Shown: positions 35,445-44,042 of the stretch, in pieces
Numbering within the stretch: position 1 is the first letter of the stretch
Layout of the letters: the number at the start of each line of letters is the position of its first letter
Origin: JAUNSR01 sp036655355
GTDB lineage: Bacteria; Bacteroidota; Bacteroidia; Bacteroidales; JAUNSR01
Reading direction: 5' to 3'
Length of the DNA stretch: 64,000 nucleotides
Assembly (NCBI GenBank): GCA_036655355.1
Contig: JAVVQG010000002.1
Span: 1-64,000, forward strand
Position numbers and translations under genes: made by a program
The notes under the pieces: generated by a model
Databases searched by the model: none
Told to the model about the DNA's origin: nothing
What the model saw: the letters and a program-made list of their open reading frames with translations, nothing else

Positions 35445-35651
35445 ATGCCTATTATAGTGAATCTGGATATAATGATGGCTCGTCGCAAGATATCTCTGAA
35501 TGAGCTATCCGAGCGAGTTGAAATCACTCCCGCCAACCTGTCGGTTCTAAAAACAGGCAAAGCAAAAGCGATAAGGTTTTCAACACTCGAAGCGATCTGC
35601 AAGGTATTGGAATGCCAACCCGGCGACATCCTTGAGTACCAACCCGATTAA
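35445..35651 (+). CDS. Small Xre/YozG-like HTH regulator
   Basis: This 68-residue protein is one helix-turn-helix domain: MMARRKISLNELSERVEITPANLSVLKTGKAKAIRFSTLEAICKVL in pieces, with the recognition helix around NLSVLKTGKA. Its C-terminus reads LECQPGDILEY, the hallmark of the small HTH partner of DUF2975 proteins. It starts 11 bases after that gene and is followed by a strong terminator, so the two form a self-contained operon. It probably represses its own operon or other targets; those are not known. Confidence 0.88.
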   Translation: MPIIVNLDIMMARRKISLNELSERVEITPANLSVLKTGKAKAIRFSTLEAICKVLECQPGDILEYQPD

Positions 35652-35670
35652 TGAAACGAATTACAAGAAT

Positions 35671-35708
35671 AAAAAAAATCCCGGTCGTAAATGACCGGGA
35701 TTTTTTTA
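35671..35708. terminator. Bidirectional terminator between the HTH gene and rpoD
   Basis: Perfect 9-bp arms ATCCCGGTC and GACCGGGAT (35678-35686, 35693-35701) are flanked by eight As on the left and seven Ts on the right, so it works for both convergent genes. Confidence 0.9.
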
Positions 35709-35729
35709 TTGCATTATGCAATACGAATT

Positions 35730-36590
35730 TTATCCTAAATAAGATTTCAACAGTTTACTGCGAGAATTTTGACGAAGTTTGCGGATGGCTTTTTCTTTGA
35801 TTTGGCGAACACGTTCTCGGGTTAATCCGAATTTATCACCAATTTCTTCAAGTGTCATCTCCTGACTGCCTATTCCGAAAAACATTTTAATAATATCTCG
35901 TTCTCTGTCTGCAAGCGTACCTAAAGCACGATCAATCTCTTTTGCCAGAGATTCGTTAATCAGTGAGCGGTCAGCAATCGGAGAATCATCATTCACCAAT
36001 ACGTCCAACAAACTGTTATCTTCACCCTCCACAAACGGAGCATCCACTGAGATATGACGACCCGACACTTTCAATGTATCGGAAATCTTATCTACCGGAA
36101 TATCCAGCTCGTCGGCAAGCTCTTCAGGAGACGGCTTACGTTCATTTTCCTGTTCGAACTTAGAGAAGGCTTTACTGATTTTATTCAGTGAACCCACCTG
36201 ATTCAAAGGAAGACGCACGATACGCGATTGCTCTGCCAACGCTTGAAGTATCGATTGGCGAATCCACCACACCGCATAAGAGATAAATTTAAAACCGCGG
36301 GTTTCATCGAACTTCTCTGCCGCTTTGATCAATCCCAAGTTACCTTCATTGATCAAGTCAGGTAGGCTTAGCCCCTGGTTTTGATACTGTTTAGCAACTG
36401 AAACGACAAAACGGAGATTCGCACGCGTTAATTTCTCTAACGCTCTCCGGTCTCCTCTCTTAATACGCTGGGCTAGTTCCACTTCTTCTTCTACAGTAAT
36501 AAGGTCTTCACGACCAATTTCCTGTAGATACTTATCAAGCGAAGCACTCTCCCTGTTTGTAATTGACTTTGTTATCTTTAATTGTCTCAT
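35730..36590 (-). CDS. rpoD: Primary sigma factor RpoD (short Bacteroidota type)
   Basis: This 286-residue sigma-70 protein lacks region 1.1, as is usual in Bacteroidota. Region 1.2 (ASLDKYLQEIGRE), region 2 with YAVWWIRQSI near residue 107, region 3 and region 4.2 with LTRERVRQIKEKAIRKLR near 255 are all present. It directs RNA polymerase to the TTTG-N19-TAnnTTTG promoters that are found repeatedly in this window. Its own promoter at 36614-36644 has the same form. Single gene. Confidence 0.96.
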   Translation of the reverse strand: MRQLKITKSITNRESASLDKYLQEIGREDLITVEEEVELAQRIKRGDRRALEKLTRANLRFVVSVAKQYQNQGLSLPDLINEGNLGLIKAAEKFDETRGFKFISYAVWWIRQSILQALAEQSRIVRLPLNQVGSLNKISKAFSKFEQENERKPSPEELADELDIPVDKISDTLKVSGRHISVDAPFVEGEDNSLLDVLVNDDSPIADRSLINESLAKEIDRALGTLADRERDIIKMFFGIGSQEMTLEEIGDKFGLTRERVRQIKEKAIRKLRQNSRSKLLKSYLG

Positions 36591-36613
36591 CCTACAAATA
36601 AGAATTTGGAGCG

Positions 36614-36644
36614 CAAATATAGCTTTATTTCGTTAATTAGTCAA
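36614..36644 (-). promoter_or_regulatory. rpoD promoter
   Basis: On the minus strand TTGA (36644-36641), 19 bp, then TATATTTG (36621-36614). It lies 24 bp upstream of the rpoD ATG. Confidence 0.6.
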
Positions 36645-36654
36645 GAATATATCT

Positions 36655-36707
36655 GACAAAAACAGAATACAGACAAGCGGCTGATACCCTTTAATCTGTA
36701 TCCTGTT
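36655..36707 (-). terminator. Probable degP terminator
   Basis: Arms 36661-36673 and 36695-36707 pair over 13 bases with one A-C mismatch, followed on the minus strand by TTTTT. It lies 185 bp past the degP stop codon. The region between (36708-36890) shows no gene. Confidence 0.5.
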
Positions 36708-36890
36708 TTCTTCTTAAACATTCTTATTTGATCTTTTGTTTGAAAAACGACCGATATTTTCTCTTTTTAAACATTGACTATCAGTTAATTATTCAAACTA
36801 CTAAACCAAAGATGCCAATTACAAAGTCTTTATATAATGCGACCGTTATTTAGATTAAAAAGCATTTATATAAACGACGATTTCTGTAAA

Positions 36891-38381
36891 TTATTGCGTC
36901 AGATCAATGGCATAATAAGCAGTTTTGCCGTTTGGATAGATTCCGGCGATAAACATCACAGGCTCTCTTTCTGTAGAACGGGTCGAAACTGTCAGCTCCT
37001 TATACACCTTCTCAATGTCTTTTGCGGAGGTAATTCGGATATCATTAATCTTCACTATAATAAAACCGTTCTGAATACCGGCAGTTTTGAACAATCCGTC
37101 TTTAACGGATTCAACCTGTACCCCGTTACGTATTCCAAGCTTGGCGCGCGTTTTGTCATCGAGCTCACGGTAAGATGCACCCAATACCTCTACACCTTGT
37201 TGTTTCACAACGTCTGTATTTCCGATCTGATTTTTCAGAACGACCGAAGCATTGTCGCTCTTACCAAAACGGTTGTAGGTCACCTGGATCTTATCTCCCG
37301 GACGATAGCGGTTCACCTGTTCCTGCAACTGAGCCACATTCTTCACCTTCACACCGTTGATTGCGGTAATCACATCGCCCTCTTTGATGCCGGCCAAAGC
37401 GGCAGCGCTATTGTCGTTTACTCCCCCTACGTAAACACCTTCGGTTAGGGTAAGATTCTTCTCTTTTGCCAACTCGGCGTTGATATCGCTGATTGCGATT
37501 CCAAGAACGGCACGTTGCACGGTTCCATATTGTTTAAGGTCGGTAACCACCTTGCTGACGATGCTTGAAGGAACTGCGAAAGAGTAACCGGCATAATTTC
37601 CCGTTTCGGAGAAAATCGCCGTATTGATTCCGATCAGCTCTCCGTTGGTATTCACAAGGGCGCCTCCGCTATTTCCGGGATTCACCGCCGCATCGGTCTG
37701 AATAAACGATTCGATACCCAGTTTAGAACTGCTGGACATGATACCGATGCTTCTGGCCTTGGCACTTACGATACCGGCAGTCACCGTAGAATTGAGCATG
37801 AAAGGGTTTCCGACAGCCAACACCCATTCTCCAACCAGCAATTTATCCGAATCACCGAATTTAATTACCGGCAGCTCCTTCTCTTCCACCTTCAACAAGG
37901 CGATGTCTGTTGCCGGGTCTGTTCCCACAACGGTGGCTCTGAACTGTCGTTTATCATTCAACGTAACATCCACTTCATCCGAACCGTCTATTACGTGATT
38001 GTTTGTGACAATATATCCGTCTGAGGAGATAATCACACCCGAGCCGTAACCCACTTTCGGTTTGGGTTGTCCCTGACCTCTGTTTCCAAAGAAAAGATCA
38101 AAGAAAGGATCACCCGAAATCCGATCTGTAGCCATCGTCGTGGATTTGATGTGCACTACTGCATTCACAGTCATTTCTGCGGCTTTTGTAAAATCAGTCT
38201 GTACACCGGAACCCGGAGTTATCATATCATACCCTACAGGTTTGGCAAACTGCTGCATACTATCCGTTGCGTTGTGAAAAGCATTGGTGCGGTCTAATAA
38301 TTGATAAGTTCCTGCCGATACACCGGCACTCACCAGAATTACAGCACTCCAAAAAAGAACTTTTTTACCATACTCTTTCAT
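36891..38381 (-). CDS. degP: DegP/HtrA-family periplasmic serine protease
   Basis: This ~496-residue envelope protease/chaperone has an N-terminal signal or anchor (KKVLFWSAVILVSAGVSAG). A trypsin-like domain follows with His in NNHVIDG near residue 127, Asp in DIALLKV near 158 and Ser in NPGNSGGAL near 236, then two PDZ domains (about 280-370 and 390-490). It degrades or refolds misfolded periplasmic proteins. I chose the ATG at 38381 rather than 38387 because it aligns with the start codons of two other genes preceded by the same leader element. That leader and its tandem duplication lie immediately upstream. Confidence 0.93.
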   Translation of the reverse strand: MKEYGKKVLFWSAVILVSAGVSAGTYQLLDRTNAFHNATDSMQQFAKPVGYDMITPGSGVQTDFTKAAEMTVNAVVHIKSTTMATDRISGDPFFDLFFGNRGQGQPKPKVGYGSGVIISSDGYIVTNNHVIDGSDEVDVTLNDKRQFRATVVGTDPATDIALLKVEEKELPVIKFGDSDKLLVGEWVLAVGNPFMLNSTVTAGIVSAKARSIGIMSSSSKLGIESFIQTDAAVNPGNSGGALVNTNGELIGINTAIFSETGNYAGYSFAVPSSIVSKVVTDLKQYGTVQRAVLGIAISDINAELAKEKNLTLTEGVYVGGVNDNSAAALAGIKEGDVITAINGVKVKNVAQLQEQVNRYRPGDKIQVTYNRFGKSDNASVVLKNQIGNTDVVKQQGVEVLGASYRELDDKTRAKLGIRNGVQVESVKDGLFKTAGIQNGFIIVKINDIRITSAKDIEKVYKELTVSTRSTEREPVMFIAGIYPNGKTAYYAIDLTQ

Positions 38382-38597
38382 TTGCATATAGTTTAATTTT
38401 TAACATTAAGGTCAAATGCGCCATCAATATACCCTCTGACAGGTATCTCATCTTTTAGTGAGCTATGGCGATTTCATTTGCATATAGTTTAATTTTTAAC
38501 ATTAAGGTCAAATGCGCCATCAATATACCGTCTGACAGGTAATATACCCTCTGAATGGTATCTCATCTTTTAGTGAGCTATGGCGATTTCACTGTTA
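38377..38597. repeat. 96-bp tandem duplication of the degP leader
   Basis: The segment starting TTCATTTGCATATAG at 38377 recurs at 38473, a 96-bp period, and runs through TGGCGATTTCA. The distal copy carries an extra ~24 bp that re-duplicates the ATACCCTCTGA/AGGTA part. The rest of the gap to rnpB (38598-38990) is AT-rich and shows no gene. Confidence 0.9.
38379..38425 (-). promoter_or_regulatory. Leader element (GATGGCGCATTTGA ... ATGTTAAAA) before degP
   Basis: On the minus strand GATGGCGCATTTGACC (about 38425-38410) is followed by ATGTTAAAA (38406-38398), then the degP ATG at 38381. The ATG at 38406 opens a 13-codon frame (MLKIKLYANERVW) that ends in TAA at 38365, overlapping the degP start. 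The same arrangement occurs before the genes at 57149 and 57572. Confidence 0.7.
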
Positions 38598-38996
38598 TAA
38601 CAAACGATTCTTCAAATTCGTTCCTTGAATTTATAATGAAATGAAGGTACAATCGAACTTTCCCTTCATCAATTTAACATTATTTCATCCAAAGGAACCA
38701 TCTTTAAACTCAGTTAACAGAAAAGGAGTTCAAAAATGGATCAAATCATCACTTTCGAAGCGCCCCCACCAACCCCATATTCCTTCAATCTATTTATAAT
38801 GAGAGGTTGTATGTATTACTTAGTATTACATAACGTATAATTCCTGCTTTTGTTTACTACACGCTTTTTTTATCTCCTACTCGCCTCTTTTTTCATTTTC
38901 GGGTGTTGTTTATGTTCAATCAATCCAAATATGCACGAATTATTCATTATATAGAAGTAGCGTTACGACAACGGTCCGGCACTCCGATTCGCGGGA

Positions 38997-39027
38997 TTTG
39001 TAAAACCGCGCTTTTTGCTTATCTTTG
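38997..39027 (+). promoter_or_regulatory. rnpB promoter (canonical Bacteroides form)
   Basis: TTTG (38997-39000), 19 bp, TATCTTTG (39020-39027). Both boxes and the spacing match the Bacteroides consensus, and the RNase P RNA begins nine bases downstream. Confidence 0.85.
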
Positions 39028-39035
39028 TTTCAAAT

Positions 39036-39392
39036 AACAGCAGGACGGTCTGTCGCTCGCTTCTCTGAAGCGGGAGGAAAGTCCGGGCAACAAAGAGCAC
39101 CATACTTCTTAACGGGAAGTTGTTCGCGAGGGCAAAGTAACGTAACAGAGAATAACCGCCTGAACTTCGGTTCGGGTAAGGGTGAAAAGGTGAGGTAAGA
39201 GCTCACCGGTCGCGATGGCAACACCGCGAGCCGTACGTCTTATGGGTTGTAAGGTCATGTATACCGGCGCTTAGGGCTGCTCGCCCAATGCCGGGGGGTA
39301 GACCGCTAGAGCTTCGTGGTGACACGGAGTCGAGACAAATGACAGACACCTTTCTTCGAAAGGCACAGAACCCGGCTCATAGACCTGCTGTT
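39036..39392 (+). ncRNA. rnpB: RNase P RNA
   Basis: About 357 nt of bacterial class A RNase P RNA, the catalytic subunit that matures tRNA 5' ends. The ends AACAGCAGG and CCTGCTGTT pair as P1. Conserved P4 strand 1 GAGGAAAGTCCGGGC lies near 39070, the core AGGGTGAAAAGGTGAGGTAAGAGCTCACCG region (quoted in part: GTGAAAAGGTG, AGAGCTCACCG) near 39180, and P4 strand 2 with ACAGAACCCGGCT near 39365. A T run follows the P1 3' strand and ends transcription. Confidence 0.95.
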
Positions 39393-39411
39393 TTTTATTA
39401 TATCTAATCAG

Positions 39412-40773
39412 ATGAAAAAGACAGGAAAACCCAAATCCCGCGCACGACGCATTCGGATTAGAGCGAAGAAACTCTTTCGTTTTCTTAAATACGACATCTG
39501 GCGAATCACCGAGCACGAAGTTACCGGTGTCAGACACGCCCTTTTCAATGTGGTGAAAACCATCATCCTTTCCGTACGTTTCTTCGTCAGCGACCGCCTT
39601 TCGGAAAAGGCTTCCGCACTCACTTACAACACCCTTTTAGCAATCGTTCCGGTTTTGGCACTCATGCTTGCCATTTCCCGTGGCTTCGGATTTCAGGGAA
39701 TGCTCGAGAAACAGCTTCTGGAGTTCTTTCCGGGTCAGGAAACAATGATTACCCGTGCTTTTGAGTTTGTGAACAATTACCTCGAACAAGCAAAAAGCGG
39801 CGTTTTCGTCGGCATCGGACTTGCTTTTCTACTTTGGGCCGTTGTCAGCTTGATTGGGAACATCGAAGGGGTATTCAACCACATCTGGCAGTTAAAACGC
39901 TCGCGCAGCTTATTCCGTAGATTTACGGACTACCTCTCCATGGTACTGATTATTCCGATTCTGATGGTATTATCGAGCGGACTCTCTATTTTCGTTTCCA
40001 CCAGCATCAAGCTCCCCTATTTTCAATTCATCTTCGATCCGATCGTGATGACGATAGTCCAGGTTTCACCCTATGTGATCACCTGTCTGCTGTTCACGGT
40101 AATCTACATGGTGATTCCCAATACGAGAGTGCGTTTTCTGAATGCCTTTTGGGCGGGGATAGTAGCCGGAGTAGCTTTTCAGATCTTTCAGTATTTCTAC
40201 ATCAACGGTCAGATCTGGGTTGCCAAATACAATGCCATTTACGGAAGTTTTGCCGCACTGCCCCTGCTTCTGCTCTGGGTTCAGCTCTCGTGGCTGATCT
40301 GCCTGTTCGGTGCCGAACTGGCTTACGCATCGCAGAATATCCGAAATTTCAATTTCGAGCAAGACACCAACAATATATCTCGCAGGTATTACGATTTCAT
40401 AACGCTTCTGATTGCAACCCTTGTTGTAAAAAGATTCCAACGACAATTGCCCCCTCTGACGGTCGAGGAGTTATCGAACAATTATCAGATTCCGTCCAAA
40501 CTTACGGCGCAGATATTGGGTAAACTGACCGATGTGGGCATTCTTTGCGAAGTAGTTCCTCAGAACGAAAGAGACCATGCTTGGCAACCCGCCATGGACA
40601 TACACCTGATTACAGTGGGTACCGTTATGAGCAAACTCGACGAATATGGATCGGAGGACTTTAAAGTGGACCGCGACTATCTTTTCAGCAAAGAGTGGGA
40701 AGTTTTGGTAAAAACCCGCAAAGAGCAGATGGAAAAAGCAGACAATGTGCTTTTAATGGATCTTCAGGCTTAA
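39412..40773 (+). CDS. YihY/BrkB-family inner membrane protein
   Basis: This 453-residue protein starts with a strongly basic cytoplasmic segment, then about six membrane helices of the YihY family (ALTYNTLLAIVPVLAL near residue 70, YNAIYGSFAALPLLLLWVQLSW near 280 in pieces). A ~130-residue C-terminal cytoplasmic extension carries a winged-helix-like region (LTVEELSNNYQIPSKLTAQIL), as in Bacteroidota homologues. The family was once misnamed RNase BN; its role is not established. It begins 20 bp after rnpB and has no promoter of its own that I can see, so it may be read through from rnpB. Confidence 0.88.
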   Translation: MKKTGKPKSRARRIRIRAKKLFRFLKYDIWRITEHEVTGVRHALFNVVKTIILSVRFFVSDRLSEKASALTYNTLLAIVPVLALMLAISRGFGFQGMLEKQLLEFFPGQETMITRAFEFVNNYLEQAKSGVFVGIGLAFLLWAVVSLIGNIEGVFNHIWQLKRSRSLFRRFTDYLSMVLIIPILMVLSSGLSIFVSTSIKLPYFQFIFDPIVMTIVQVSPYVITCLLFTVIYMVIPNTRVRFLNAFWAGIVAGVAFQIFQYFYINGQIWVAKYNAIYGSFAALPLLLLWVQLSWLICLFGAELAYASQNIRNFNFEQDTNNISRRYYDFITLLIATLVVKRFQRQLPPLTVEELSNNYQIPSKLTAQILGKLTDVGILCEVVPQNERDHAWQPAMDIHLITVGTVMSKLDEYGSEDFKVDRDYLFSKEWEVLVKTRKEQMEKADNVLLMDLQA

Positions 40774-40841
40774 ACAAACGTCATGCAACAGCCATTTTTT
40801 AAGAGACATTCCTTTACGAACATTTCTCTACAAACGATAAC

Positions 40842-40874
40842 AAAAAAAGCTGTCTTCACAGACAGCTTTTTTTA
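40842..40874. terminator. Bidirectional terminator after the YihY gene
   Basis: AGCTGTC and GACAGCT arms around a TTCACA loop, with seven As on the left and seven Ts on the right. Confidence 0.9.
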
Positions 40875-41058
40875 TGTTTTCAATTAGGTATTAACTTATA
40901 GGTAAGAAAGATTGTTGTTATTGCCACAAATATGACAAATTATGCAAGATTAATCAATATTATGAATATGTTGTATAATATGTTTTGATGAATCCTAAAT
41001 TTAATCTTTCCCGCTCCAAAGTCAAACCTTTATTTATTAATCTGTATTTATCTATTAA

Positions 41059-43065
41059 TCAACTGCGTTCAAGCACTACGGCCGTACGGGCAGGCAGATA
41101 CAAACGAAGCCACTCTTTTCCCTGCGATACATAAAGCGGATCGGGAATCGTAGTGTAATCAATCGTTTTATCGATGCGGTCAAACCCGCCGAATTCTCCG
41201 GCATCGCTATCAAGCACCACTTTGTATTTCCCTTTTTTTACCAGCAGTCCGTAATCGGAGAAAGAGTGATCCGGGTTGAAGTTGAATACAAACAGTTGAT
41301 TCTTTCTACTGAATGCCAACACTTGATCCCCTCGACTATCCCATACCGGTTCGATACGCGTTTCTTCAAATCGGGAAACAGCCGTAAGCAAGCGGATCAT
41401 CGCCTTATCGAACGCACCCAGATACTGGTATTTCAAATCCTTACTATCCACCAGACTCCATTGTCTGCGGGCATATTTATAAGACCATCCGTTTCCTTCT
41501 CTCGGGAAGTCAATCCATTCGGGATGTCCGAATTCATTTCCCATAAAATTGAGATACCCCCCGTTGATCGTAGAAGCCGTAACGAGTCTGATCATCTTAT
41601 GAAGCGCCATCCCGCGATCCACATCCAGATCTTTGTCATCGCGCATCATGTGCCAATACATCTTCTTGTCGATGAGTCGGAAAATGATTGTTTTGTCGCC
41701 TACCAAAGCCTGGTCGTGACTCTCGGCATAACTGATCGTCTTCTCATCAGCCCTGCGGTTGGTCAACTCCCAAAACATATCGGTGACATTCCACTCCTCA
41801 TCTTTCTTCTCTTTCAGAAGTTTTATCCAATAATCGGGAATCCCCATCGCCATGCGGTAATCGAACCCAAGGCCGCCATCCTTTACGCTGACAGCCAATC
41901 CCGGCATGCCACTCATCTCTTCAGCAATCGTAATCGCATTCGGATTCACCTGGTGGATCAATTTATTGGCCAAAGTAAGGTAACAGATCGCATCGCCATC
42001 TTGATTTCCATTGTAATAATCGGCATATCCGCTAAAACTCTCCCCCAGTCCGTGACTCAAATAGAGCATTGAGGTTACGCCGTCAAAACGGAAACCATCA
42101 AATTTATACTCCTCCATCCAGAACTTGCAATTGGAGAGCAGAAAATGAACTACCTCGTTCTTTCCATAATCAAAACACAACGAATCCCATGCCGGATGTT
42201 CACGTCTTTCTCCGGGCAGAAAATACTGGTCGAAAGAGCCGTCGAAACGTCCCAGACCCTCCAACTCATTTTTCACGGCATGCGAATGAACGATATCCAT
42301 AATCACGGCGATTCCTAAAGCGTGTGCTTCATCAATCAACCTTTTCAGATCATCGGGCGTTCCCGAACGCGAAGACACCGCAAAAAAATTGGAAACGTGA
42401 TAACCGAACGAGCCGTAATAGGGGTGCTCCTGCACTGCCATGATCTGAATGGCATTGTACCCGTCTGCGGCAATGCGGGGCAATATATTTTTACGAAACT
42501 CTTCGTAACTACCCACTTTCTCCTCCTCCTGAGCCATGCCGATGTGACACTCGTAAATCATGAGGGGATCTTTATTTGGAATGAAATTCTTGTTCTTAAA
42601 TTGATAAGCATCTTCCAGTTCCCAAATCTGTGCAGAGAAGATATAGGTTTCCGGATCCTGAACCACACGATTGGCCCATGCGGGAATTCGTTCGGCCGAA
42701 CCTCCGGACCAATGCATGAACAGCTTGAAATAGTCGCCGTGATGCAATGCCTGTCGAGGGAGCTTAATTTCCCACACCCCGTTCTCTATACGCTCTAAAC
42801 GATATTGCGGATCCTCCTTCCATCCGTTAAACGAACCGATCAGGTAAATCTGCGTTGCATTCGGAGCCCACTCACGAAACACCCAACCGTCTGCTGTGCG
42901 ATGAAGGCCAAAATAAAGATAACCGGTTGCAAAATCTGAAAGAGTTCCGACACCTTGCGTCAACGCTTTCTCTTTTTGCAACGCATACTCATATCGACCG
43001 TTTATTGCTTCCGAATAAGGCATTAACCAGGGATCTTTCTTTATAAGACTCAATATTTTGTTCAT
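41059..43065 (-). CDS. glgB: 1,4-alpha-glucan branching enzyme
   Basis: This 668-residue enzyme introduces alpha-1,6 branches into glycogen. A CBM48 domain (about residues 55-140) is followed by a GH13 barrel with the nucleophile in GFRFDGVTS near 325, the acid/base in AEEMSG near 378 and the third acid in AESHDQ near 446, and a C-terminal beta domain. The N-terminal portion and the motifs match the eukaryote-like GH13_8 branching enzymes common in Bacteroidota rather than the E. coli form. No other glycogen gene is adjacent. Three other bases separate it from nothing recognisable in its operon: it is probably transcribed with the YhcH gene upstream. Confidence 0.93.
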   Translation of the reverse strand: MNKILSLIKKDPWLMPYSEAINGRYEYALQKEKALTQGVGTLSDFATGYLYFGLHRTADGWVFREWAPNATQIYLIGSFNGWKEDPQYRLERIENGVWEIKLPRQALHHGDYFKLFMHWSGGSAERIPAWANRVVQDPETYIFSAQIWELEDAYQFKNKNFIPNKDPLMIYECHIGMAQEEEKVGSYEEFRKNILPRIAADGYNAIQIMAVQEHPYYGSFGYHVSNFFAVSSRSGTPDDLKRLIDEAHALGIAVIMDIVHSHAVKNELEGLGRFDGSFDQYFLPGERREHPAWDSLCFDYGKNEVVHFLLSNCKFWMEEYKFDGFRFDGVTSMLYLSHGLGESFSGYADYYNGNQDGDAICYLTLANKLIHQVNPNAITIAEEMSGMPGLAVSVKDGGLGFDYRMAMGIPDYWIKLLKEKKDEEWNVTDMFWELTNRRADEKTISYAESHDQALVGDKTIIFRLIDKKMYWHMMRDDKDLDVDRGMALHKMIRLVTASTINGGYLNFMGNEFGHPEWIDFPREGNGWSYKYARRQWSLVDSKDLKYQYLGAFDKAMIRLLTAVSRFEETRIEPVWDSRGDQVLAFSRKNQLFVFNFNPDHSFSDYGLLVKKGKYKVVLDSDAGEFGGFDRIDKTIDYTTIPDPLYVSQGKEWLRLYLPARTAVVLERS

Positions 43066-43103
43066 CAGAATATGTTTAAAGGATTTGGGGAAATGAGAAA
43101 CGA

Positions 43104-43550
43104 TCAGAATAACACCTTTACGATCAGTTTACGGAAATTTCCGTGTCCTAACCCCGGTTGGTGTCCTTCCTGTGGAAAGAATATGACAAACTCTCCCGGA
43201 TTTACGTTTAAGAATGAAGTAGCTTTCTCTTCGTAAAATGTGATGTCATTCTCCTCACTGTAAGGGGCGGTTTCTGATTTGAGCAAACCGGGCACAATGA
43301 AACCCATCGTTTCCGTTCCGGTCAGAGGAATCTGTATATCGATGTAGCGATTGTGCGTTTCAACCTTTGTCTGTTCGGGAGATTTAGCTTCGACATCCGC
43401 CACGACAACAAAAAGACGATCTCCGTCAATTTCGATCTTCCCGGTTTCGAACTTTGAAAAATCCGTGGATTTTATATAATCAAACGCTTGGCGAAAACGT
43501 GGATGTAACCCGACGTAAACGGGTAGATTATCCAATGAATCTAATACCAT
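43104..43550 (-). CDS. YhcH/YjgK/YiaL-family (DUF386) protein
   Basis: This 148-residue cupin-fold protein has the family features ETHNRYIDIQIPLTG near residue 65 and the metal-site residues near FFPQEGHQPGLG near 125. Members are linked to sialic-acid and other sugar catabolism and are thought to act as anomerases or isomerases of free sugars. Here it lies 38 bp upstream of glgB, with no sialic-acid genes nearby, so the substrate is open. A -7 box lies at 43602-43609. Confidence 0.88.
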   Translation of the reverse strand: MVLDSLDNLPVYVGLHPRFRQAFDYIKSTDFSKFETGKIEIDGDRLFVVVADVEAKSPEQTKVETHNRYIDIQIPLTGTETMGFIVPGLLKSETAPYSEENDITFYEEKATSFLNVNPGEFVIFFPQEGHQPGLGHGNFRKLIVKVLF

Positions 43551-43601
43551 AACAACCTAATTTATTAACCGAGAGGCACTCTCCTTTCGGCTGATGAAGC
43601 A

Positions 43602-43609
43602 CAAATATA
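43602..43609 (-). promoter_or_regulatory. -7 box for YhcH-glgB
   Basis: TATATTTG on the minus strand fits TAnnTTTG and lies 52 bp upstream of the YhcH ATG. Confidence 0.45.
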
Positions 43610-43837
43610 TAAAATTAGTTTATGTTTCTATAAGCTTACCGCAAGAACGTATAATTAAACGTTCCGCACACCTTTGCGGAAGCTCTCCTCCAAAATAACA
43701 CATTAAAAAAACTATAAAAAATATAAATCATGGCACGCTTTTTGACGATACAATAGATGAGCGGCTCCGCTATGATCTATAACGAAACCCTCAAGAATAT
43801 TTTAATACAAAATCTAAAAATTCAGGAGGAAAGAACA

Positions 43838-43972
43838 ATGAAGACAGACAAAAACAAGAAGAAACCGGCAGCAACCGACAAGAAACATCACCAACATGTA
43901 CCCGGTTATATGAAAGAAGAGATGGAACATGCAGCTGGAATCGTAGTAGACAAACCCCACAAAACGAAATAA
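43838..43972 (+). CDS. 44-residue Lys/His-rich protein of unknown function
   Basis: The frame MKTDKNKKKPAATDKKHHQH... ends DKPHKTK and is highly basic, with a mid-segment PGYMKEEMEHAAG. It is preceded by AGGAGGA (43824-43830) at a seven-base distance, an unusually strong Shine-Dalgarno sequence for Bacteroidota, which decides this start over the in-frame ATG at 43757. A strong terminator follows the stop codon. I recognise no family. Small Lys-rich proteins of this kind could bind nucleic acid, but that is a guess. Confidence 0.7.
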   Translation: MKTDKNKKKPAATDKKHHQHVPGYMKEEMEHAAGIVVDKPHKTK

Positions 43973-43981
43973 GAGGAATAA

Positions 43982-44031
43982 AAAGAAACAGCGGCCGCTC
44001 CGAGATGAATCGGATGCGGCCGCTGTTTTTT
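43982..44031. terminator. GC-rich terminator after the small basic gene
   Basis: ACAGCGGCCGC and GCGGCCGCTGT arms (43988-43998, 44016-44026) plus an inner CCGA/TCGG stem. Six Ts follow on the plus strand. It also lies 12 bp past the stop codon of the convergent methylase gene. Confidence 0.9.
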
Positions 44032-44042
44032 ATTTGATCACG

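Noticed and set aside
39412..40773. RNase BN annotation for the YihY protein
   Set aside because: The old name was an error in the family; the real RNase BN is a different protein.
43757..43837. N-terminal extension of the small basic protein
   Set aside because: The Shine-Dalgarno site at 43824-43830 directs translation to 43838.
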